A DNA stretch of 64,000 bases from Bursaphelenchus xylophilus. Its lineage: Eukaryota; Nematoda; Chromadorea; Rhabditida; Aphelenchoididae. How positions within the stretch are numbered: position 1 is the stretch's first letter; every line of letters begins with the position of its first letter. This document shows, in pieces, positions 34,701-46,700 of this stretch. Made by a program: the position numbers and the translations under genes. The stretch is from assembly GCA_904066235.2 (NCBI GenBank), contig CAJFCV020000001.1, positions 1,488,001 through 1,552,000 of the forward strand, read 5' to 3'. The notes below the pieces were generated by a model. The model saw nothing but the letters and a program-made list of their open reading frames with translations. It was not told the DNA's origin and did no database searches.

Positions 34701-37700
34701 AATTACGACAAACAATCCCCCAAAAAAATTTAATCACAATGCGAACCGCGGTCGAAACAATTGCGAACAATGCCGGAGGGGGGATTTGGTCGCAATTAAA
34801 CTCGCCGCCCACTGACCGTAACCGCTAATCCCGCCGAATTATAATCCCGCCGCCGAAAGGTCAGCCCAGAGAGAGTTGTTTGTTTGTAATAATTCGACGT
34901 GAGTCAGGAAGAAATTCCGTTTCACATTGGGCCAAGAAATGAGTCAGTATACAGCGGCGGAGCGAAGGCAATATTCTCGGTTATGAGCTACTGCTTTACA
35001 ATAATGTTATTTTGAGAATGGCGTTTGTAATTGTGAGTCAGGGGTTTTGAAACAGCCGAAAATTTGGGATGACGAGATTTTTGGTGGGTAAAAAATGAAC
35101 AGTACCGAAAAATTATGTTTTTGAACTGCGCAAAAAAGTTTTTTTTGTCGCTGCCGCACAGTGCAATCAAAAAATCCGATCAAAAGTCATTGCACCGTGC
35201 AGAAATTGTGAAAATAGACTGCACTGTGCAAATTGAGGGAAAAAATTGTCGCTGCCGCACAGTGCAATCAAAAATCCGGACAAAAGTCATTGCACCGTGC
35301 AAATTGAGAAAAAATTGTCGCTGCCGCACAGTGCAATCAAAAATCCGGACAAAAGTCATTGCACCGTGCAAATTGAGAAAAAATTGTCGCTGCCGCACAG
35401 TGCAATCAAAAACTTAGCAAAAGATGTCTGCACTGTGCGGAAAATTAAGAATCACACTGCACTGTGCAAGTTAAGGAAAAAAATTGTCGCTGTCGCCCAG
35501 TGCAATCAAAAATTTGGCCAAAAAACGTTGCACTGTGCAAATTGAGAAAAAATTGTCGCTGCCGCACAGTGCGAGCAAAAATTTGGCCAAAAAACGTTGC
35601 ACTGTGCGGAAAATTAAGAATCACACTGCACTGTGCAATAAAAACAACAAGTTTTAATATCCCTTCTAATTCAGCAGCAAATTACAAAACTCAATTAAAA
35701 TCCTACTTTACAACCAAATCACCATACAGTAACTGGAAAGCTGCTATAAAATTTAACTCTCCCGCATATTTTAATTAAATTATTGCACAGTGCAGAGAAA
35801 GCCTAATTTTCCACAAACCTTTTCTAATCCCCCGATTTGTTGAGACTTTACTATCACTTCCTTCGAGCAATGACAATATCCGAGAGGCTAATCCCGCTTT
35901 GAAATCAGAGGAATTCTCTTTACGAATTAGTTACTTGCACTTTGGGTTTTATTTATTTTTTTTTGGTGGGAAAACAAAAATTTGTATGTCATCATGACAT
36001 ATTAAAAAAATTTTCTAGCCAATGAAAAATTTTTTGAAACTTCGAAAATCCGTATTTTAGACCGAATTTTCATTTTTTCAAAATTAAAAAAAATTTTTTT
36101 AAAAGTTACAGTAACCCTGAATAACCGAAAAAATTGTAACCAAAAGAATAGTAGAGCAAAACTAGAGCGTCTAATAACCCTGTAGATTAACCGAACACTC
36201 AAATATAAGGGCGAGTGGCTGAGCTTTGGGCAAAGAAAGTTCTGGGAGTTGAGCCGGAAGGAGAATATAAAAAATCGCCGAAAAAAAGGTAATACGCTAT
36301 AAAGGAGGAGAAAATAGCAAAATAACAAAAGTATGATGTAAACTGTTTTCTAATCCAGTGTAAAAATAAAAGATATTTTTGAAACTTTATGGAGTTTTTT
36401 AAGGATCTTTTGCAAAGACTGAAATAAAAAATTTTAGGTAATAAATTTGGCTGAAACTAAATATAAATTTAAAATATGATTTTTCAAGGCACGTCCTAGA
36501 TTTCTAGCTTGCGGTTCGCCAAAATTTTCGAGATTTTTTGAAAAAAAAAATAAAAAAAATAAACAATTTTTTTTTTGATTTTTGGCATAACGCTTCGACA
36601 TGATGTTTAAGACCAATAGTAAAATATTGCCACAAAAAATTATGTTTTTCCAAGGCTAAATTCCAGAGATACGGCCAAAAAAAGGTTTTTCCTCATTTTC
36701 CGTAATCTCACCCCCAAAATCGCTAAATATCTCGGCTCCGCTAGCAAAGCGCGACATAAAATTTTTAACAATTAATAAGTGGACTAGACAGACCATTCAC
36801 TCAAAATTTCAAAAAAATCTGAGCGTTCAGTCTCAAGGATTTCCCATTTTTCTCAAAATAACTGACTTACAATAAACAGCGGCTTTGTAGCTGCTCTAAA
36901 CATCTTTTGAGTGCCGATAATAGCTTTACAAAGGCGTGATATTTTTACAAATGCTCTATTTGTCTAAACTCTTTCAAAAACTCAAGTGGGATTTCACAAC
37001 GAAATCCAAAAAAATCCCAAAAATCCGATTTTTCCTCCAAAAAAAATATAAATAAAAATATTATCGGCCAGTCGACGTCATGTGAAAATTCATCAACAAA
37101 TTTTTGAGATTCCATGAAATGGAATTTACGGCGCTATTAAGCGATTTACTTCCCGAATAATTCGCCCAGAGATCAGTGGATTTCCGGGGGGCCCGAAAGA
37201 GGATTTTTGGGAGGGATTTTCGACTAGCCGAATTTTTGGAGGAAAACAAATTTGAGTTTTATAAGACGAGTTGTGAAATTAGACAGTAAAAAATGAAGAA
37301 ATAACAAAAAAAGTTATATTATTTTTTGCACAGTGCGAAATCTTCAACACAAAAATTTATGCACAGTGCAATCAAAAAATGACCGCACAGTGTAGTTTTT
37401 TCTTTTTTTTGCACTGTGCAAAAAAGTTTCTTCTTTTCTTTGCACTGTGCAAAAAAGGAAGTCATTTTTGAAGTCCGCACAGTGCCATCAAAAAACGGCC
37501 GGATTCTCATTTTCCCTGCACTGTGCAAAATTTACGACACAAAAAACGTATGCACGGTGCAGTCATAAAATTGACCGCACAGTGCAGTCTACTTTTCGCT
37601 GCACTGTGCAAAAAAAAATCATGTTCAAATTCAGCACTGTGCAATGAAATAACGACCGCACAGTGCAAATTCTCAACTTCTCTGCACTGTGCAAAAATGG

Positions 37701-40700
37701 AATTATTTTCAAATTCAGCACTGTGCAAATTCTCAATTTCTCTGCACTGTGCAATCAAAAAATGACCGCACAGTGCAGTTTCTTCTTTTCTTTGCACTGT
37801 GCAAAAAATGAAGTCATTTTTGAAGTCCGCACAGTGCCATCAAAAAACGGCCGGATTCTCATTTTCCCTGCACTGTGCAAAAATGGAATTATTTTCAAAA
37901 TCCGCACAGTGCAATGAAATAACGACCGCACAGTGCAGTTTCTAATTTTTCTTTGCACTGTGCAAAAAAACAAATAATTTTTATAATCCGCACAGTGCAA
38001 AATTCGTCAATATTTTCAACCTAGACACTCTTGAATACGACTCTCACAACAACCCACTACTTGACAAACAATGTAAATTTTCGACATCAAAAAAATTACG
38101 GTAATAAATTTCCGAGTTTATAGGCAAAAAGCGGTATTTTTTGAGCGCTTCCGCCATGCTATTTGCACGATCATGTTGCATACTACAATCCGCCGCCCAA
38201 TTAGTCGGCTACAATTTGCGAAATGAGTTTTTTCGTCGGCAAAAATGAACCATCAAAAATTTCAAAGTTTCACTCCTCTGATGCAAAAATGTAGCCATGG
38301 GCGGGCACAACGTCTGCTGTGATTGTGAGTTTGTGACGAACAATAGACAGACCTTTCGGTGTTGACAATGGAGAAGGTGAAGAGATCGACGTACGCCGAG
38401 TAAATGGAGTTTTATTTTAAACTTTATGGACTAATAATTGAAGGGAACGGAAAAAGTTTTGTGTACATTGTACGAAATGACGACAATCCTTGAGACTTTT
38501 GTCAATGGAAATGTATGGTAGGCCTTGTTTTATTCGAAAGGAAGCAGTTTGGACCGCATAGTGCAAATTCCTTTTTTCTCCGCACAGTGCAAAAAAATCA
38601 TTTTTAAAGACCGCACAGTGCAAAATTTTCCACCGAAATTTCACGCACAGTGCAATCAAAAAACTACCGCACAGTGCATATTCTAATTTTCTCTGCACGG
38701 TGCAAAAAAATCATTTTTAAAGATCGCACAGTGCAAAATATTCCACAGAAATTTCACGCACAGTGCAATCAAAAAACGACCGCACAGTGCAGTTTGTTCT
38801 TTTCCCTGCACTGTGCAGAAGAAAAAGAAATCATTTTTTTAAATCCGCACAGTGCAAAATTTTCAACGCAAAAATTTACGTACAGTGCCATCAAAAAACG
38901 ACCGCACAGTGCGGACTATAATTTTCTCCGCACCGTGCGAAAAAGAAGGCATTTTGAAAGTCTGCACAGTGCGATTTTCTACACAAAAAATGTACTCATT
39001 TTCTCTGCACCGTGCTAAAAAAATTCGTTTTTAAGCTCCGCACTGTGCAAAATTTTCCACAGAAATTTTACGCAGAGTGCAATCAAAGAAACTACCGCAC
39101 AGTGCAGATTCTCGCTTTTTCTGCACTGTGCAAAAAACCGAATTCATTTTTAAAGTCCGCACAGCGAATTTCGACAAATTTTATCAGCCTAGACGTTCCT
39201 AAAGTTGTCTCTTACAACAACCTTCATACTTGAGAAGCGAAAAAAAGGTGTGCAAAATGTGGAGAGCGATCACAGAGAAAAATATTTTTTGGCTATATCT
39301 TGGCCAGTTTCGCACGGAAAAAATTGATTTTTTTGAGGAAACATTACTCTCTTCGGTAGAAACAGCTATGAAACTTTTCATGTCAAAATTCGCAAAAAAT
39401 TCCACATTTTCGACCCAAAATTTTCTCCTCTCCCTCCGTCCAAATTAATCCAAATTTTTGTCCATTTTACAACCTCTAACTACAACACACCTCATCCGCT
39501 CCTCATTTCCCCCTCCGAATATGCCATACATCAGCAAATGCATATTGTAAGGCCCGAAAACATTCCTCATCACAAACAAAATCTCCTCTTTCACACCACG
39601 ATTACACTCGTTTCGTATTTTGCGGCCAAGAATGCACACAATGGCACAATGCGATTAACATTACCCGTTATGTCCGGAGTGCGTCACCCGGGGGTATTTT
39701 TGACACACTCTCTTCTTCAAGCTATACATATATGTGTACATTGTGTACATACTGCAAATGTCGGATTACGGTAATGTTGGGAGATTTGCGTGAGGATGAA
39801 TTTTCGAACATCCATATGATTGCTGAATGCATAAAATTGTGTGGTACAATCTTTTTCGATTAGTTTTTCGGACTTGTACAAAATGCCAGGTTTTCGTGGT
39901 GGGACCCGGACTAAGTGCTTGTAAGTGTTGTAATTAAGAAAATCTCATTTTTTCTGACTATTGTAGGCTAGTGAAAGCGAGTCTTGAACGTTACTTTTTA
40001 ATTTAAAGCAATTTGACAAAATGCCAAGCTTTCGTGCTAGGACCCGAACTAAGTATATATGAAAAATTAAAAAAATTAATTTTTCTGGCGATTATAGACC
40101 CCAATCAACGATTCGTAAACATTCACTTTTAATTTAAGCGAACTTGGCAAAATGCCAAGTTTTCGTGGTGAGACCCAAAAATAAAAAAAAAATGAATTTA
40201 AACCTAATTTCCAACGACTCACAAGAAAGGCATACAAACTAGCTCACTACGTATTTTACAATTTGCAACATTATGCTAAATTTCGTGGCGAGACCCAAAA
40301 GTTTCGAAAAACCCCAAAAATGTAAAAAAACAGTTGCTATTTTCAGCCATTTCATAACACTCCCGTCATTATAATCCCTGAACACTTAAAATAAACACAA
40401 TTACATTATGAGTAAAAGATATAAAAAATCCGGCTTTTACAACATAAAGCCCACTTTTCTCGCTACAGTATCGCCAACAAACAACTCTTTACGAAACACT
40501 CGCAAACATCACACAATGGGAGCTCATGTGCCCAAAAGCACACCGAGGAAAAGCCTTTTTTGGGGCCGCGAAACTTGGGCGAAAGATTTCCGGATTCGGC
40601 CCGATTAGGCGGTCGGATAAACGGGCCGGGTTGCGCTATTAATATCGCTATTAAAATGTTTGTACCTACACATACCAACATTTCGGCGGCGCTCTTTGTT

Positions 40701-43700
40701 CGGCCCGTGGCGGATTAGCGACGGAGTGATCGATTTGTGTCACCGTTTTTTCGGCAGCACTCTAATTTTAATGAGGAAATTGGGATAAAGATTACGACCG
40801 AGTAGAGGCGTGGAGCCGCTGCGTTTGGGTTGGGAATATTAAAAGGTAGGGGCTTCGAACGCGCGCTTCTCTATTAATAGCCAAATACAATTTGTCGTAA
40901 TAAGCGATGTAACAGGCCAAAGGTGCGGTTGACTCACTTAGAGGACTATCAGGCTGCCGGAAAAATAATGAGCACAATATCGCTGCGCCAATTGCTTCGC
41001 CGGCATCTCCTCGTGTCGCGGCAAAATCAAATTGCTTTTCACTTCAGCGACGCGATCGGCGATTGATAGGATTCAGTCCGTCGGGTAAATAATGTGGATT
41101 TTTCGCGCTTTAGAATTTCTCATCATTGCTTTTGCAACGGCTAGCCGCGACTGGATATACAACGAAGAAAGTGTTCTACAGGGTTTGAAAATACCTAAAA
41201 CAAATAACTTTGCCAATTCAAGTCATTTGCGACTACGACGAAGCGAGTATTTTGCATGCGGCGACAAATCCACATTATTTTCCCGACAGACTGATATCAC
41301 CAAACTTTGCGTCTCGCAGCGAAAATTTGCCTATTCGTCAAGGTTTGGAAATGCTTAAAACAAGCTGCTAAGCCTATCACACCCACGATTCCACTGAATA
41401 CACTCTATTATTACCCTCCAATTACATGTCTAACAAGGGAATGGTCTGAACTTCCCCCGGCGTTTGGGAAAATGACTAGTACAGGTGGATAGAGCAGGTC
41501 AACTTTGGTAAAAAGAACGATTTTCCAGCTGCGGAATAAGCCCGGCCGACGAGAAAAATCGACCGAAAGTTCCACAAAAATTTCCTCTTTCTCTTCCCTC
41601 GGAAAAGAAGAGCGGTGTCCAATGGTTCGGTTGGCCGAGTGGATAAAGCGTCCGCTTGGTATTCTTTTGGGGGTTGGTTCGATTCCGGGGCAGCCCGAAG
41701 GACCGAAGACTTTGGTGTGGGCAAGACCAAACTCTCATAAAACAAAAAAAAAATATTTTGCCATTTTTATACGTTTTATGGAAATATACCGAAAACACAG
41801 ATAATCGTTAAAAAATGGTTTTTTTGGATTTTTCCAGACCTACAAATCGATGGAACGTCGAAGTCATACTCGTTTGGTCATAGATAAAGGTATCCATCAT
41901 CTCTTTTTGAAAAGGACTGTACCCCAATTTGTATTATTTAAAAATTTTTTTAACGATTATCTGTGTTTTCGGTATATTTCCATAAAACGTATAAAAATGG
42001 CAAAATATTTTTTTTTGTTTTATGAGAGTTTGGTCTTGCCCACACCAAAGTCTTCGGTCCTTCGGGCTGCCCCGGAATCGAACCAACCCCCAAAAGAATA
42101 TCGAGCGGATGCTTTATCCACTCGGCTAACCGAACCACTGGACACCGCTCTTCTTTTCCGAGGGAAGAGAAAGAGGAAATTTTTGTGGAACTTTCGGTCG
42201 ATTTTTCTCGTCGGCCGGGCTTATTCCGCAGCTGGAAAATGGCTCTTTTTGCCAAAGTTTACCTGCTCTATCCACCTGTGCTAGTCATTTTTCCAAACGC
42301 CGGGGGAAGTTCAGACCATTCCCTCGTAAGCTGAAATATTACAGGGAATAATCGGAAACCCCCGGCCTCGAAAAGTTCCAATTCTCCAAAACATTTCAGG
42401 CCCCCTAATTATTCGAACAATCCCCTTTATGTACAAGATAAAAAAAGCCGACGTTTGGCACGTAGGCCGTACAGTACGGCCCCAATACAAAGGAAAGAAA
42501 GACCGGCTAAGCTGGGGCCAAAAGTGCTCCAGATTAATTTCCAACTCTGTTATTGTAATTCCACATTCACGGAGACGATTAGTCCGCCGCTTGTATTAAA
42601 AGGGATGTTTAGACTATAAAATTAATACAAAATTTTCCTTTGTCTGTCAGTTTCGATGCGACAAAGTGCTCATTATTTTACCGACAGACTGATATATACA
42701 ACAAACAAATTTTATTTTTTGATCCCCTGAGATGCCTTGTACAACGAAAAAAGTGACCGTCGCTATTCTCCATGCAGCTTCCTCCTCATTTTCCCGACTT
42801 TCGGGTCTCCCGTAACTCTGTCCGTCGCCGCAAAGATCGGAAAAAAGATGCTTTCCAAATTGCGTTTTTGCTTTTTTTTTGCATTTCCATTTTTTCTTTG
42901 CAATTCCAATTTTTTCGCAACGACAAATCATGTTGTATTTTCATAAATTCTCAAGACTTTTTTCCTTGGGTAGCACCAGTCTGTCGGGAAAATAACGGCG
43001 GGTAGTATTGCCTTGGAACCGCTCATCATCGCAACGCTAGCCGCAGCTGGAAATTTAGTGCGCCACTGCCCGCTTTTTTTTGACGAGGCGACTATAAATG
43101 TTTTGCTACGACGACTCGCTATTATTTCCCCGACAGACTTCAAGTCTCCAAAAATGCAAAACTGTAATCGCCAATGCTGTCACGCTGCAGTGACGACTTA
43201 CAAGGGTTACAGAATCTCGGAAGATTTTTAGGCATGGTGGTAACGACATCAGCAGGCATGCTGGTTACCGTGTAGCTCTACCGGAAGTTGTAGGCCGCGT
43301 GTTGCCTGTTTACATAGATACGGATTAACTGAGCGGGAGCTCGTTGTCTTTGTAAATAGAGAGAATGAGCGAGTAATGAAGAATCGAACCTAGGAGGTTT
43401 GGGCTTTGCAGCCCAACTCACTCCCCCTGCTCTATGCAGGGGGGCGATCGGGAGGTGAGGCGCAAAAGGGAAGTGGGAGAGCCGCGTTTGGAATGCGTCG
43501 GCATTTTTTTGAGGGATCGAGGGGTGGCAAACGTCAAAGAAAAAGTGAAAAAACAAGGAACCTCGGACCTTCGATTTTTGACGAAATGTCGCTGAATTAT
43601 CGAGTCACAAAAGAAAACTTTCTCAGAGAATTTCGAGAAAAATGTTTTTTCGAAGAGGAAAATAATTTTTCAAGCTCGATAATTCTGTGGGGCACTTCGA

Positions 43701-46700
43701 AAAAAATCAATGATCCGCGATTCCTTGTTTTTTCAATTTTCCGAAAGAATTGTTTTGACGTGTGGCACGGTAACCCAGGGCGTCTCCCGCTACCTTGTGG
43801 CATTTCGCCCATCTAGTATCGGTTGAATTCAAACGAAATGTCAAAACCGAATCTTTCGTGGAATATGCCGACCGAAAAACATTTTTGTCAAAATTATTTT
43901 ATTTTTCAGCCTGTCGGGAAAATAATGAACACTCTGTCGCATCGAAGATTGTGATTGCTGCCGAGAAAATATAGTGTTGCGGAAAAATCAAAATTTCTTT
44001 TCACTTTAGCGACGCTATTGGCGCAGCGATATTGTGCTCATTATTTTCCCGACAATGTGATAATATCCTACATATCTAGTAATAACTATTATATTAAATT
44101 TACAATTTTGCCAGCCTATTGTTCCTAGAAGGAGCCGAAAAAAAACTGTTCTAAGATTTCGTTACAAAATCTCCAACAAATGAACCCTGGACCCGTTTTG
44201 TTCGATTAACCTTTAATTTCCCCAAATCACAAGCCTTGTAATTGCATAGGAGTATCGTGTGTCAATCTGCCTCGGTCCCAGCACTTACTGTAATCCGGTA
44301 ATCGGACCCAGTCAGCTCACTATACTATTTTATTCGTAGTAAGAAAGATGAAAGTACGCCGAGTTTGCTATCCTAAACATCCCCGTTAATCTTTCGGTAT
44401 TATAATGTGATAATTGAGGGGATTGGGGGGCCTCAAAACAATCTCAAAAGTCCCCGCTGAGAAGAAGAAAACAATTTCCTCTAATCACCTAGACGCTAAT
44501 TAAATGAATACGTGCCATTTTTGACGGAGGGGAAAGCAAGTGTGCGTGCAACGGAACAAGCGTTGCAAAATGTGTTATAATAACAACATCGTGCAGCGGG
44601 AAAAAAATAAAATTTTTATGAATGCACTTTTATTTCGGGTTTTCAAAAGTGCGTAGACTTTTTGTCGCAAAGCTTTTTGCACTGTGCATTTCACCTTTAT
44701 GTGAAACGCACAGTGCAAAAAGAAACGTCTGGGCCGTGCATTAAAAAACGCTCATTTGGAAAACCCCGATTTTCGATGCGACAGAGCGGTCATTATTTTC
44801 CCGACAGAGTGATATTATTGGCTTGATTCAAAAGTTTTTCCACATTTTTAAAAAAATTCCCAGAAACCTCGGGGCGACCACTACCGGAAGCGCCAGTGGC
44901 TAGAGCCCTTGGAAAATGGAATTCCGACCGCAAGACCTGACTTGCATCAAAAAAGGTGTTGCTAAGCGTTACGGTGGGCCGGTAAAGGAATATGCTATTG
45001 GGAACTGCTTCCAGAACAAACAACCATTTCGGCTGAGACCTACTTCTCCCGGGTGGACCGGGAGAAGCTAAAAAAATCGATGGAAAAATGGACAAAGTAT
45101 TCTTTCTCCATGATAACGCCCGTCCTCATGTGGCAAAAGTGACTTGTAAAAAGTGAGGGAGCTTGGCTGGACTTTGGTGGGGCACCAAGATATCGACCAG
45201 AAATCAGCGAGTATTACGGTCGGAGGCGCTACGGAAGAGGGACGTAGCTGACCAGAAATTCCTAGAGGGACAGGGGGATTAATCGAGTAAGATATTATCA
45301 GACAGTCAGGAAAATAATGAGCACAATGTCGCTGCGCCGATTGCTTCGCTGAAGTGAAAAGCAATTTGATTTTGCCGCGATACAGTTCACTTTCTCGGCA
45401 TGGGATTTTCAATGCGACAGAATGCTCATTATTTTCCCGACAGACTAATACAGTCTCCCTCCAGTCATAGAAAGCACAAACACACAATGTATTGAGTGCC
45501 TATTGCTCCTTACACGAAACAATTTCTTATCTCTAGCTACATTTCTATTATATTTATCGAGCCGTCTGACAAGCCCCAAATATACATCAGAATACTACGT
45601 AAACAATCGCCGGTAGCTTTTACGCAAGCCCCTCTTGAACACTCTTGTCACATAGACAATAAACTTGAGCTGGGCTGGGCGAAAAATGTAGCCCAAACAC
45701 TGCAAAACGGGGATATTTTAGAGGTGAAGATGGAGAAGTTGTTACCTAAAAATTTGCGCAAATTGTAGGTATTTTTAGGTACAATAATACTCGGAATGAT
45801 GAGAAATACGGCCATCTGGGTGTAGTCTGGAAAGCCGGGTTCTCAGCATAAAATTGAAACCGCGTAGAAACATGAAATTTGTAGCGGAAACGAGACTTTA
45901 TGCAAAAAGGTTTTTGGAAAATATTGAAAAATCTAATGTGTCGAAAATGGAAAAATACTGTATAGAGTAAGAAACGAATTTATATCAGTTCATATCGCTA
46001 AAAAAATTTTTATTTTCCCTCAAAAAGTATCAGAAAGTATCCATGATGATCATTTTTGAAGTGTTTCTTCTGAAAAATCTTAAAAATGCTCTAAAAGTAT
46101 TAAGAATTTGCGTAGCATTACGAATAAAAGACGTTTGTTTTCCATGACCGTCATCTACCGTATGCTTGTGCGCAAAAACTACGCTGAAAATCTCGGCGCA
46201 AAAAATCGTGAGAATTTACTGCGGCTCAGAATTTCGTCGCACTCTGAGAAAGATGATTTGTCGTGCGAAAAATGGGGATCGCGCGCGGCAAAAAAATACA
46301 AATTTCACTGTGCAAAGCACTTTTCGATTTTTGCAGCGACGCGTAGAAACAGCACAGTGAAAATTCTTACAATCAGGATATCTCTAACGAGATACGTATC
46401 AAACGCTAGCGTGCTGGCTAAATTTCACCAAGAATCACTCTAAATTTCAGACATTACAACAAAAAATTATTATTGACTTTTTCCAATATTTACCGCCCAA
46501 CAAATGCAATGCACAACGTGAAGCCGGCACAGATTGTAAATACCACCTAATGATGAATGACTGTGACAGCAAATAATTGGATTCACGGCGGCCTACGTGC
46601 GGTTGGCCAAATGTAATCAGCGATGTAAAGTGGGGCTTTACATCGCTAATTTGGGGCTTCGGCTCTGCAGAGCTCTGTTACATTAAAGATCACTCGCTTG

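Noticed and set aside
30556..35640. CRISPR-like array of short palindromes with spacers
   Set aside because: Eukaryotic context, variable repeats, spacers that are themselves duplicated, and no cas genes.
41618..42142. Two functional class II tRNA genes
   Set aside because: Acceptor and anticodon stems do not pair, and the two copies are simply the inverted arms of one foldback element.
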